Shown in pieces: positions 23,715 through 35,400 of a stretch of 64,000 nt of DNA. The position numbers were made by a program, and so were the translations under genes. This DNA is from Bidens hawaiensis. Lineage: Eukaryota; Streptophyta; Magnoliopsida; Asterales; Asteraceae. Every line of letters begins with the position of its first letter. Position 1 is the stretch's first letter. The notes under the pieces were generated by a model. The model ran no database searches. It saw only the letters and a program-made list of their open reading frames with translations, and was not told where the DNA came from. The stretch spans positions 92,001 through 156,000 of the forward strand of contig JAIQDT010005807.1 in assembly GCA_021521415.1 (NCBI GenBank). The letters are read 5' to 3'.

Positions 23715-24573
23715 CAGTGGCGGAGCCACCTTATCACTACCGGGTTCGACTGAGGTTTATATATAACATATAGTGTCGAAATAACGAGGGAATCCATTCT
23801 TTTCGGCCAGCGAACCCTATCGTTTTAAAAAATATTCGAACCCATTAATTATGAAAAATGTAGTTATATTTTTAGTAATGAATATTCTTTTTATAAAATA
23901 TAAGAAGCTTTTAAAAAACCCTATAAAAATTATTAACAAGCATTATCTACGGGCCAATAATAACTCATATATAGATTATTAAAAAGTCCAAAATTACTCA
24001 TAAAATGGGTCAATAAGCCCAACTCAATTAACATTTTTAAACATAATACCTAAATAAAAATAAATAAATAGATAAAAACATCGGTCATCGCCTCAGCAAC
24101 CGGTCAGCTTCTTTTTATCGACCAAACGACAGTTGCCCTATTACCTTCGCCGGTTCGCCTCAAGGTTCCAACGATCGCCAACAGCCAATATCCGTTGGTC
24201 TACATTTAAGAAATCTTTTTCTTCAATGAAGCACGTGAAGACGAATTTGCGTAATTATTTGGGTGACGATTATATGAATGATGTTTTTATTCGTTATGTT
24301 CTTTTTTAAAGTCGTGATTGAAGATCTGTTTTCAAAACATAAAAACGCGTATGGAACAATTATAATATGTAATATTTGTTTATTTAATATGACTTTGTAT
24401 TTTATTGAATATTAACAATATAATTTTGTTATGATTGTGATATTGCTTTTTATTTATCTGGCCCAATGATTAACTCGACCCAATCCATTCAGCCCGAAAA
24501 CTTTGACGTTGGAATTAAAATCAAGCTTCAAAAAATCTCGAACCCATAAAAAAAATTCCTGACTCTGTCACTA
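23715..24573. mobile_element. hAT-like non-autonomous element, ~860 bp
   Basis: The left tip is CAGTGGCGGAGCCA and the right tip, inverted, is TAGTGACAGAGTCA. The flanks CCACATG and CCATATG resemble a diverged target duplication. The tip is the common plant 'CAGTGGCGGA' terminus. No reading frame is supported inside. Confidence 0.5.
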
Positions 24574-27460
24574 CCATATGATATTTTAATTCTAAATAGA
24601 AACTATTTATTCTTATTTGAATTTTTCTAATATCCCACTCCATAATTTATGTAAAACATATAGGTTATAATTAGTAATTTAGTCTAGTTAAATAAGTTGA
24701 AAATAAACTAATTCATTATTGAAATATATAAAAACTAAAACATTCATTAGAACTTTCTCATTGGCAACCCAATTGTGGGTTGGTTGTCATATGACATTAA
24801 ATAAAATAAAAAAAATATCCTTTATAGTGATTCTCACAAACCGGTTCACCAAAACAAACTAATTTACAAACCATTTTTATGTCATGTGTAATGTAATTAC
24901 TAGTCCATGTTTTTTTTATCATATTTCCTTTTTTTATTTACAACTAATATAGTATACAAATTGGTTTTTGTTTAATAACTTAAATTGTTAGTTTAAAAAT
25001 AATCTAAAAACACAATCGTGTTTATTTTTTCTTAAACACTTCGATATAAATTTTATTAAAAACGAGGTTCTTTCATAAATATGTATCTTTTTCCTTATTA
25101 GTTTTCCGATATAATATTATTTTTTCGTAAACTTATTATTTAAAGTTTTATTTTTTATGCATTTTAAATAGTCATAAATTATATCCATATAACAAAAATA
25201 TTGGTTGAGGTTAGGTTATGAGTTATGAATGAGAGTGAAAATTTAAATTAGGTTGGGTGGATTTTTTGATAAGAGATAAATTAGTTTTTATTAAAAGCTT
25301 GGTTTGGGTGGTTAGGATGACAATAAAAATGGTCTTAATAGGTTCATATAATGGAATCAAACAAATATGTGTTCACCTCCGGAAAAAAGTCTCAAATCGA
25401 TTTAAATATTTCCATTTTATGTGATCCATTCGTAATGTCTTGTAGTCAAACATATATGCACAAGTTTGTGCCCATGATTGCTTTTGGCATGATCTAAATA
25501 GTTTTCCATTTGTTTGTTAGTTCAAAAGCAATGATAAGTTGCCCCTCCATTGATGGTTCTTGTCGCTTCAATCACTTACTTGAAATCTGTGGAGTCTAGT
25601 AATATTCTTCAACTTTGTTGAAACTGTTTACACAAAACTCAAAAGGCATATGGACCATTGAAACTGATCAAAAAGTAGTGGTGTTACTTTTGAGTAATGA
25701 ACTTGCCTTTTTAGTTTTGTTTTTTAACTAAAAAAAACACACATTAGTAAAATTCACTTATTGTCCGTCTCGTGCGACATGAGTCTACACTGATTTAGTG
25801 CGGATAAACGTCACATGCCACTAAGGACATCAATTCTTGACACAACATGAAAAGAACAAGTTTTGGGTCGGCTGACACAACCCGTTTACTTAAACATGTC
25901 AATTCAAACATGATTTATTTAAATAGCGGGTCAACGACTTAACCCAAACACGATCCACTAAAAATAGATTTGACTTGTTAATCTGTTTAAGAGTTTTTAA
26001 GAAAGTTAATCTTATGATTTCATAGAAGAAAATTACTAAAATTTATAGTTAAATATTATGATTTATAATTTCTATATAAATATTAACTTTTAAAAATGAA
26101 ATCAAATTCCCTTTTAACCATCTTATTGATCTCTTCTTCGCTACAAATATTGAGCTAAATAATAAATATATAAACCTAGGTTTGTTAAATAGAGATGATA
26201 GATATATACATTAAAACAATTAAAATAACATATATTACAAAAATGTTTCATATGAATCGAAGTAATTAAAATATTCAAATGAGTGTTAAGTGACAATGTA
26301 TTATTCATATTGACAAATGAACATAAAATGAGTAAATGACACGATTTTATATTAAATGAGTCAGGTTAGTGTCGAAGAATTTAACCTGTCAAACTAAACA
26401 CAATTTGATTTTGTGAGAATGTTTTGCTATATGAGATCTTGTAATTTTATTTAAAACCTCCCTTTTTAATGAAAAACTTCTTTTCCGAATTTGAGGTGGC
26501 TTGCGAACTATAAATTTACTCTCTATGAAATATTGGTGTTGGTTTTGTATAAAGTGTAAAATCAGTGGTGCAAATATATTAGAGCCGTTGAAAACAAAGA
26601 TTATTATATTTATACGTTACAAACACATAATCATTACTATATTAATGCCGCACCCTCTAAACTTTTTCATTCTTATACTCTAAATGACAATGGAGTAAAG
26701 AAATCAAATTGTATAATAAAGTCTCTTTTAACAATTTGAAACTTTTAACACTTTACTAGACGTGTAACTTTTCTTTTCTCTCTTATTATTGATAACATAA
26801 CTAGTCTGTCATTTCCCTCTCAAGTTAAGGACGGAAACGACCCAAGTGTTTGCAACAATTTTGTAGCAACATTAGCAATCTGACCGTTCGTTGATATAAA
26901 CTGCACGCAAAGATTTCCGTATCCAACCTATTCTCGAACAAATTGAGTGGCTGCTACAGTGCTTTGTTGGTTGGCATTTCATGACTGTTCGTTGTTTACC
27001 TTCATATGTTGTGATGAAAACACTATGGCTGCACTTCCAAATGTTTCCTGATATCACTTAAGAACTAGTGCATCGGTAGTTAAGCTTAAACACAATGCAG
27101 AGCTAATGTCCAAAGATTACAAGTAAAATTAAAATCATTTTCCAAATCAACATTTAAGGTATAATTTAACATTAACTAGTACTGATGACCAAAATATTAC
27201 AGTTTCATGCTTAATGACTTGTTAGACATTAGATAAGACATGTTATTAGCACAAATTAACCGACAGTTTTACCATTTGTGGAAAAACTCTTCGGACCCGA
27301 CCAGCCCTTTTTACCAGGCATCAAAACAATATTTTGATTATTATAAGTTATCACCATAACCAAACAAAAGGTCACATTTACATAACTAATGCCCGTATAT
27401 TTTTAACCTTTACAAACAGCAAAACTAAGAAATGCCATCAAAAGTTGATTACAGAAAGTA
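24574..27460. other. AT-rich intergenic DNA, no gene seen
   Basis: About 2.9 kb. I find no supported coding sequence. Around 25860-26400 there is scattered 'gggtc/aaccc' text (GGGTCGGCTGACACAACCC, GCGGGTCAACGACTTAACCC) of the type seen in short plant interspersed repeats, but I cannot fix the ends. Confidence 0.5.
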
Positions 27461-28578
27461 TTAAAGTTTCAATGTAACCTTCGATTCATTCAAGTTCCCT
27501 TCATCCGAGCGAAAATCATGATTTTGCAACCTTCGGTTTTTCAATATAACTTTAGATTCCTTCACCAAATTAATGTACTTCTTCCTTACTTCTGCAAGAG
27601 GATGCGCCTCGATAGCCATTCTATCACAATACGCTTCTTTTAATATCGCGGTGCATGTATTATTCCTCAAATAAAACACAAACGGATGTCGCTCAAACAC
27701 CTTATGAACCTTTTGTGGCAACCCCAAATACTTCCTCAAAGGCAAAACCCTCTTCTTCTCAACCGGATGTTCAACAAATAAACTAAGCAGTTCGTGGAGC
27801 AAACCAACGACCCGTTTCTCAGCCAAATCACTACCCGGGCACAAATCCAAACATTCCTCGTACGGTGAAATGTATGGAAGTTTCTGAAACCCGTCTAACC
27901 AATCCAAAATCTTTGTTTTCAACCCTAAACCCTTAGACGGAAATAAAGAAATCGAAATGTCTTCCGTTCGTCCACTTCTCAGCGCATTCTTTTGAACCAT
28001 AGACAACATGTTTTCTGTTTCAACAACCGATAACCCCTTCAACCCGTCGCCCATTTCAACTACCTTAAAACATCCACCAACGTTTCCGTCTAAATAATCA
28101 TCCGGTAACCCTAAATACCACAGCACGCCTTTAATTGTCTTCAAAGGCAGCCTCTTTTTTTAACACTCATAAGTATGAGCTTCTTTAACCTTTCTTCTAA
28201 CTCATCCTTACAATCCCGATAAACGGCCTGTTCTTCATTATGAAGAACAACCGCCTCTCGGGTTAACCTAAACCATGGTAAATTGTGCTTGGGTCCGGTG
28301 AATTCCTCAAAAACCGAGGGGTATTGTCTAAGAAAGCTGGCAACCTTAATGGGAATGCCTAATTGTAGCCCCTTCTTTGAAACATCAGAAACAGGGATGC
28401 AACCTTGGGTTAATCGGTTTTTGAGAGCAATTATGGGTTTGAGTTGGGTGGATTTGTGGATAGAATCAATTGAATCAAAGTATGAATCACTTTTCCATTT
28501 CATGTATACATTCGTGTAGTTGTGCTTCCAAGTGGGTGTGAACTGATTTACCAGATTTTGACGCTTGGCGATACTCAT
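27461..28578 (-). pseudogene. PORR-domain (plant organelle RNA recognition) protein, one frameshift
   Basis: Two abutting frames form one gene: 28578-28141 (145 residues) and 28144-27461 (227 residues). The first has the N-terminal PORR text (MKWKSDSYFDSID, LKPIIALKNRLTQG, IPIKVASFLRQYPSVFEEF); the second has the C-terminal part (WYLGLPDDYLDGN, LPYISPYEECLDL, HELLSLFVEHPVEKKRVLPL, RKYLGLPQKVHKVFERHPFV, FYLRN). PORR proteins bind chloroplast or mitochondrial RNA and act in group II intron splicing. The split falls at a run of seven A on the - strand (28155-28161), where one base too few explains the shift. It may be a true pseudogene or a homopolymer error. No organelle targeting peptide is obvious ahead of the ATG at 28578, so a short 5' exon may be missing. 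Confidence 0.85.
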
Positions 28579-29262
28579 AATAATCTATCTATATGTAAAG
28601 ATATAACTTTAATGGTAGAACTAAAAAAACATGTTCATTCTTACCTCAAATAACTTGCGTAGTAATGATGGTTCTCTTGCATGCCCTCTCGGTCTTTGTG
28701 AATGTTAAATAAAATAAGGTGCTAATTATGTTATCGATCCGGTTTAGAAGTTGTCCAGCGATGGGAGCCCAATGCTCGTTGTTTAACTTGGCAGAAGTCA
28801 ATGATTCAATGCACCCAAGAATGTTTTGAACATAACGATTAAACCTGCCACAAATATTAGTGGAATAAGATATTAAACAAACGATAAATATTGGTAACAA
28901 CATTCAACCGAAAGGAAGAAGATGATCAAACTTGTTGGGTAAATTTTATAAATAAAACTACAACAGCATGAATTTCATATCCTAACTCTTTGATGTTCTT
29001 TTGGTTGAGGCATTTTCACAAACGCCTTGTGTGCATACAAACATGTCATTACTTGTCAATCTAACTTATTCTAAATAACCCGTATAGAATCATTTGAACT
29101 AAAAAGAATGACTTTTATCGATTTGAAACAAAAGCCACGTATAATACTTCCAATTCATCATCATCTTCTTCAATATCAAGAACCTCAAATCAAATCAAAA
29201 CCTTTTGTCAAAATACAATTGTCGTTGGACTTACATCGAACATCTGGCCATTGATATGGTTC
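28579..29262. other. Upstream region of the PORR gene, no other gene seen
   Basis: This AT-rich stretch separates the PORR gene start from the LTR of the Tat element. A short - strand frame at 28646-28903 shows no family features, so I do not call it. It probably holds the PORR promoter and leader. Confidence 0.45.
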
Positions 29263-30233
29263 TGAAGAAAACACTAAGTGACCCCGGGCAGATTACGGAT
29301 AATCTGGGGGTTAAATAGATGTTTCCCACGAGGATGAGGTCCAGCAAAGAAGGTTGTTCTTCATGTGACCTGCAAAACAGACACCGTAAGCTCGTCACTG
29401 AGAATGGGGGGTTCCTCCTTGTGACCACCCTCCGGCGTGAGAATCAGACTAGATTGCTCTGAATATAAGTGTATATTAAGAGATTGCTAGAGAAGATAAG
29501 ATAATGAGATATCAGATGATGTCCTTACCATTCCAAGGTGTTGGAGTATTTATAGCCGAAGGTAGGTTTCCAAGAAGGTACAGCCGGCTGAATAGTATTC
29601 CTGTTCTACCAACAGTGGGCTATGCACGAGCCATGCTGGTTGGTGGATAGGCTGCGGCTGATAGTGACAAGGACGGCTGTATACTGTTCCTTTACTGCCA
29701 GTTATGCACTGTTCCACCAACTGTAGGCTACGCACGTCCCACAGTGAGGGTTGGTGAGTAGGCAGCGGCTAATAGTGACAAACAGTACTAGAGGGTGCTC
29801 CTCCTCGTTCTGTTGTCGGTGAGCTGTCACCCTGTGATTGGTTCATGGGCTGCTTTGGTCAGATCTTGTCTATTTTGTCCATACCTTAGCAGGTATAGTA
29901 CCAAAGATCTTCCAGAAGCATACAGACTGGCTCACTCCCGCCTTGCTCATTCCTTCAGGTGATATTACTGAAGTATCAATAGTGCCCTGTGCGCGTAGCC
30001 TTGCTATTAGTGCGGGTAGCCTTCCCTGATGGCTTGTACCCGCAGCTGCGGGAACAGGCGGGGTACTTCACCATTGGGAGGCTTTCCCTGCGGGAACAGC
30101 TGGCGTACTGCGCGTAAGGTCTTTATCTCTGAGCATGGTGGGTCCTGCGGAAGCAGTTGGTCCTTGCGCAGACGTCCCTCTTCAAGGTGAGTCTTGCGGG
30201 TTCAACTGGGCTCTGCTGGGACCTACCTCTTCA
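29263..30233 (-). repeat. 3' LTR of the Tat element, 971 bp
   Basis: On the - strand it begins TGAAGAGGTAGG, right after the polypurine tract, and ends GTGTTTTCTTCA, giving 6-bp inverted tips. A - strand TATA box (CTATAAATACTCC) lies at about 29547-29559, so the region to its right is U3. U3 carries a diverged direct repeat of about 105 bp (near 29600 and 29706) with the text 'CTGTTC(T/C)ACCAAC'. The first 18 bases match the remnant at 40556. Confidence 0.85.
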
Positions 30234-30247
30234 AGTCCCCCCAGTCC
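30234..30247 (-). other. Polypurine tract of the Tat element
   Basis: On the - strand it reads GGACTGGGGGGACT, immediately upstream of the LTR start TGAAGAGG. It fits the plus-strand primer position. Confidence 0.75.
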
Positions 30248-31155
30248 AATGTTCTTCTCATGAATTATTAATAAGTGAGGTGAACTTTTGGACTTTAGCA
30301 AGGGGTTTTGAAAAGGGTTTTAGTTTTAAGGTTTTCCGTGGGGATTCTTCCCGCGGTTTTTCTAATGTCACGCAGAAATTCCCGTCTTTTCTGCTTGATC
30401 TTTGGGTATGATGCGGGTAGGTCTGTAACCTCCTCGCAAGTCAGGAGGGTTGAGTCCCACTTGTGTAGATTCTCCATGAGGTTTTGGTAGTTTTGAACAT
30501 AGTGATCAATTATGTTAAAACCACCAACTCCATCTTGGAGCTTCAAACAATGTAGTTCTCGACGGTCCCGCTATGCGGGGATGTTATTCCCGTTTCCGCA
30601 AGCATTGCCCAGAAGATCCTTCTTGGTTTCAATTCCCTGCGGAGCGCTAGGTATGTGAAGGGTTTTGCCTTGACACTGTACCCGCACTCGTCTTACGGTT
30701 ACTTTACTTCCCAGGTATTCCTGGCGTCAATTCCCTGCGGGTGCTCAGTATGTGAAGGGTTTTGCCTTGACACTGTACTCGCACCTGTCTTATAGTTGGT
30801 TGCCAAGGTAAGGGGTGTATTCCCGCTTACTTTTGAATTTTTTTTTTTTGAAATTTTGAAATTCGAAGAGTTGGTGAAAGGATAAGAACAGTACATACTG
30901 TTGAAACGTCGTGCGACGGTTTCTTCTGACTGTGTCAGGACGTGCAGGAAGTTATGGTGACGTGACAGTACATGGTCATTCCAAACGCTTTTTCAGGCGC
31001 GTGGGCGCGATATTTCGGGCGCGTGGCCGCGAAATTAATGGCACGCGTCCTTTCAACAGCTGTTGCCAGCTTGCTCTTTGCCACGTGTCATAGTTTCATT
31101 GCACCTGCGATTTCTCTCTCTTCCGCATTAAATTCATCGCATTAATTGCGATGAG
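30248..31155. other. Spacer between 3' LTR and antisense gene, with a ~98-bp duplication
   Basis: No coding sequence is supported. A direct duplication lies near 30628 and 30726 (CAATTCCCTGCGG, TATGTGAAGGGTTTTGCCTT in both). GC-rich stretches with CGCG near 30990-31050 precede the TATA box and may form the upstream promoter of the antisense gene. Confidence 0.5.
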
Positions 31156-31163
31156 TATATAAA
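31156..31163 (+). promoter_or_regulatory. TATA box of the antisense gene
   Basis: TATATAAA stands 126 bp upstream of the ATG at 31289, followed by a pyrimidine- and CA-rich stretch (TCCTTTACAATCCACACTCA) that is a likely transcription start. It lies inside the retrotransposon but points against the direction of gag-pol. Confidence 0.7.
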
Positions 31164-31288
31164 GGGGGAGAGGGTCCTTTACAATCCACACTCACTTTTC
31201 TCTTCATCTTCAAAACGATTTCCGGCGAATACTCACCTTTTCAGTCGAGCATTCTCTTGAAATCGTTCTCTTCTTTCATACCTGCAAG

Positions 31289-34200
31289 ATGTCTTCTGCT
31301 CACGATCTTGAGGCTACAGCCGAGGAGGCTGTGGTGTATGCCGAGAACCCGTCATCCACGTCCGACAAGGATAACAAGAGTACTGCTGGCGAGTGCCAGT
31401 GTGCTCTGCCTGTCGATCTATATCAGTACATCGTCAGGAAGTTCATGCTCGAGTCTTTCGAGCCTGAGTTTCCTGAACCTCACCAGACGGTGTATGATGC
31501 CCCCAGAGGCAAGATCGGGGTATATGCCGCATTCTTTGTCTATGGGAATCTTAGGTTCCCCTTGACGAAGTTTGTGTACCGTGTTCTGGAGAGGCACGGT
31601 GTACACTTGACCGAGGTACACCCGATGGCGATCGCGAAGATTCGCCACTTCGAGTGGGTGTGCCGGATTCTGGGCGTTGAGCCCTTCGTCGACCGCCTGA
31701 TGACCTTCTACTCTTGGAGGTGCATCCAGGGGTGGTATACTCTAATAACCCGGATCAAGGGTTTGAAGATTTGCGCAACCGAGCGCAGTCTTCGTTCGTG
31801 GAAGCGGGAGTTCTTTTATATCTCCGCTCGCGCCATCCCCCTTGCCATGAAGTTCAAGAATGGGCAAGCACTCCCCAGCCTTCACGCCTCCAACTACCAG
31901 GAGGCGGAATGGTTCTCAAAGATTTCCCGAGTCCAATCTCCGGTTTACCGCTTTGCGGAGTCCGGGATGGTGATGCTCGGGATGAGCCGGGTGTGGAAGG
32001 ATGCGGAGGCGCAAAAGATCCCGATCGTCCTTGAATACGGTTTGAACTCTGTCCCTTACGGTATGCTTCATTTCTTTTTGTTGATTTAGAATTTCTTCTA
32101 ACTTCTTTCCTGTTTATTTCAGAGGGGAACGACTTGCAGTCTCTCCTGCAGCCGCGGGAGAGTGATGGTCCCGCTCGGATGGGTACTCGTGCTCTCGATG
32201 AGAACGAGTTGCCCATCTTGGAGCAAACGCGGGATCGGTTTGTGGAGGCCTACCCGCCAGGCCACCCTATTCTGAGCGCCACGCGGCCAGGTAAGGCGTT
32301 ATTCAACCCTCGACCTCTCAATGCTGAAACCTCTGCTGGAATTCCTCTAATCTTGTCTTCTGATGAGGAATCCGCAGATGGTCCTCCGTTGGTGCGGAAG
32401 AAGAAGGCTGCCGGCGGGAAGGGGAAGGCAAAGGTTGCCTCCACTGCCGATCCGGTGCCTCGGTCTGATTCGGAGACCGAAAGCGAGGAGGTGGCGGGGA
32501 ACCCTAGTGGTGCTAAGACCACTGCTCCGGAGGCTGAAACGATCGTCACCTCCGAGCAGCCCAGGACAAAGGTGAGCGGCGTGAAGAGGCCGGCTCCATC
32601 GGGTTTGTCCCCGCCTGTTCGCACTTTTAGGCTCAAGAAAACCCGTAAGTACAAACTTCCTTTACTTCTTAACTTCATATATTTCCGCCAATATACTTAT
32701 ATCTCCTTTGTACAGGCGTGGATGCTGCCGCATTCCAGGGTAGAGCGGGGAGGAGCACCTCCGGACCCATGACGGTAGGCTTAGTCCACCTTCCTGAGGC
32801 GATGACCCAGGCGGCTGCGCCTGCTTCAGTTGGTTCAGTTGCTCACCCAGTTGAGCCAACTGTTCCAACTGTGATGACATCTCCGCCGGCTGTCAGTGCC
32901 ATATTTACTGAATCTTTCACTGAGCCGGCGGTGGCTATTTCTGCGGGTACTTCCGCAGCGGCGACCACGGTTGTGAGTTCACCTCCGGTGAGTTCACCTC
33001 TGTTGGTTTCTACCGCGGCGGCGTCTATGCCTCCTCCGACGTCGGCAGCTACGGCCGATCCTTCAGGTATGCTTGGGGCTTCTCGCCAACCTCTGCCTCC
33101 TTCCCATCTGCCTGACCTCTTGAATGGATTTCCCTTGGGTTCAGGTGATGGGTTTGGCGGCTATCGGCCTGTTTACAGGTGCGTAGGGTTCTTTTGGCCT
33201 TTTTATATATATATCATCTTTTCCTAAATTCTTTTTCTTTTTTGCAGTGTCGGATTCCAATGAAGTGTATGTTCCACGATGGAACATCCGCCGAGGAACA
33301 ACCCTTCGCACGCCTGTGGAATGCGTGGAGTGGGCTCGTCACGCAGCTCCCAGCGGTGCGTTGGGGGAAGCTATGGCTAGCTACCAAGATGGTAGGCTAA
33401 CCAATGAGCTTCGGATTCTCCTGGCTCGGATGCAGCCGCGCGTTGAGCTGCTTTGTCGTGAAAACGACAAGTTAAAAGCAGCTCGTATTCAAGAAGTAGC
33501 TCAGGCGCGGGCTGTCCGGGAGGAGAACATAAGGCTTACCGCAGTGGCTGCGGAAAAGGAGAAGGCCTTCAAGGCCCTCGAGGTTGAAGTTCAGGCCCGG
33601 CTCGAGGCCCGTTCCAAGGCTGCCCAAGCTGTTAACGAACAGCTTCGGCTGGCTAAGGAAACTACACGGAACGCAACCGAGAGGGCCACCAAGGCTGAAG
33701 CTGTTGCTGAGCCTCTACGCCTCGAGAATGAGGAACTTAAAGCCAAACTAGAGGCGCTCCAACAGGCTCATGATGCCTTGGCGATGGAAGACGCCAAGAA
33801 GCTCCAAGAGATCTTGGACCAGAGGGGGGTGCTTGACCACACTGAGCGGAAGCTAAAGGGCGTTAAAGAGGCTGCGGCTAAAGAAGTGTTGCTTGCCAAC
33901 CTCAACAAAAGTGAAGCCGAATGCGCCCGTAACCAAGCTCAAGCTGCCCTCCAGGAGGCTCTGGTTGCCAAGGAATGGCTTCTTCGAGAAGCGTTGTCTC
34001 AGGTATGTTTAGTTTCATTATATCTTTACGCTTTTCTTTGTAAATAGAAAAGGTTTTGATACTTGTATTTTTTCTTTTTGTAGGTTGTGCATCGGGTCTT
34101 CACGGATACGTCTTATGACGATGCTATAAGCGCAGCCCTCAACGCTTCTCATGAGGATGGGGAAAAGACCGGCTTCCTGCTTGGTCTAGGGTTCGTTGAG

Positions 34201-34419
34201 AAAGGCATCCCGCCTTCCAACTTCCCTTTATATGACGTTGATACTGAAGCTGTATATGACCAAGCAGTGAATCAGTATGCCACCTTCCCGCATCCGGTGG
34301 TGGAGAAGGTGAACGAAGTTGCTGTTGCTGATGATGGGCTAGCTATCCTTAAAGCTTTCCTTGAACCGCCACGTTCTACTGATGGTGCGGGTCCAAGTGG
34401 AAGTGGTCCTGAAGCCTGA
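31289..34419 (+). CDS. Antisense accessory gene of the Tat element, five exons, 'putative gypsy-type transposase' family
   Basis: Proposed exons are 31289-32060, 32123-32644, 32716-33144, 33248-34002 and 34084-34419. All introns are 60-110 bp with GT-AG ends, and phases agree, giving 937 residues. Residues ~40-250 form the family domain (DLYQYIVRKFMLESFEPEFP, VYAAFFVYGNLRFPLTKFVY, VCRILGVEPF, RSWKREFFYISARAIP). Residues ~260-570 are low-complexity, Ser/Pro/Ala-rich, with a Lys-rich patch (KKKAAGGKGKAK) that could be a nuclear signal. Residues ~640-826 are a long coiled coil. The last 111 are an acidic C-terminal domain. No catalytic motif of a known transposase is visible, so the family name is historical. 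The donor of intron 3 (33144/33145) is the least certain. The ATG follows a 5' leader with a TATA box. The gene is intact although the gag-pol facing it is broken. Confidence 0.75.
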
Positions 34420-35136
34420 TCCTGAAGATCCCTTTCCACCATTATAGATTTTTATTTTTGTATAGCTTTTTTGTATGCGGGTATGTACCCAGCAATCCTT
34501 GTAATATTTGAATTTCGATGGAATAGAGATTATTTGCCAACGCCTTGCCTTGTTTATTTTACGCATGTTTTGATTTAACTTAGGAATTTCTTGAGTACTT
34601 GGATAAGTTAACTTTTTAACGTGGCAGATTATAAGTTTTAAGTTTTGCTTCCTCTTTCGTGATTGTGCGGGTATGACCGTCACTTTCACTTGGTAGGATG
34701 GCTAAACTATACTTATTTCTGTCCTGCGTGGAAGTTTTCCTCATCTTTTCCTTAGAAATTTTCTAAGTATTTTGAATAAGTTAGCCTTTGTACGTGCGGT
34801 TGTTAATAGGTTAATGTTCAGTTTCCTCTATCATGATTGTGCGGGTAGGACCGTCACTTTCATTTAGTGGGATGACCAAACTTTACCTATAACTGACCTG
34901 CGTGAAGGTTTTCCTTATCTTTTCTTTTGAAATTTTTACCGTTTTATGTGTTTATGCGGGTTTTGCCGCCTTCCACACGTAACGACTTACTTCTTCCCAT
35001 ATTTATGCGGTGAATACCGGCATGTCAGTGTGGGAAGCTCATAAGTATAAAGGTAAGGCTATCAACACAATGTGAAAGGAGAATCATTTCCATTAGAAGT
35101 GGCTCTAGGCCTTTTCTTTACAAGTTTGGAATTGAT
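34420..35136. repeat. Spacer with a ~172-bp direct duplication, between antisense gene and pol
   Basis: The text GTGCGGGTATGACCGTCACT occurs near 34666 and again, slightly changed, near 34838, with matching flanks (TTTCCTCATCTTTTCC / TTTCCTTATCTTTTC). The convergent 3' ends of pol and the antisense gene meet here, so the transcripts may overlap. No gene is supported. Confidence 0.7.
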
Positions 35137-35400
35137 CTACATGTAACATTTGCGTAATTGAGCTCCATTCCATGTTCTTGGGATGGGAGTGCCATCGAGC
35201 CTTTCGAGCCGGTATGCGCCTTTTCCCAAAACTTCTTTAATGATGTATGGCCCTTCCCAGACCGGGGCCAGCTTTCCTGGGCGCTCTTGGTTCGAAGCCT
35301 CGTTGTTACGCAGTATGTAGTCTCCGACATTGAAGTTGCAGAGTTTTACCCGCGTGTTGTAGTACTTTTGCATTTGTCGCTTGTAGTTCTCTTCACGCGC
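35137..35400 (-). pseudogene. pol: Integrase C-terminal module, out of frame with the rest of pol (Tat element)
   Basis: It has MQKYYNTRVKLCNFNVGDYI, then GKLAPVWEGPYIIKEVLGKG and ends at TWNGAQLRKCYM. It continues the integrase in a different frame from 35393-37867; the shift lies near 35400-35425. The text matches the end of pol in the decayed element (15332-15619). Confidence 0.85.

Noticed and set aside
26501..26683. 60-codon + frame and a - strand frame at 26872-27057
   Set aside because: Short, low-complexity or without any recognisable motif, in AT-rich intergenic DNA.
27461..28578. Two separate small PORR genes
   Set aside because: Each half has only part of one domain, they abut within 3 bases, and a one-base change in a homopolymer joins them.
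28646..28903. 85-codon - strand frame upstream of the PORR gene, considered as a missing 5' exon
   Set aside because: No similarity to a targeting peptide or to the PORR domain and no convincing splice pair joining it to 28578.
32250..32678. 142-codon - strand frame at 32250-32678
   Set aside because: It is the shadow of exon 2 of the antisense gene on +, which has matching splice sites and conserved order.
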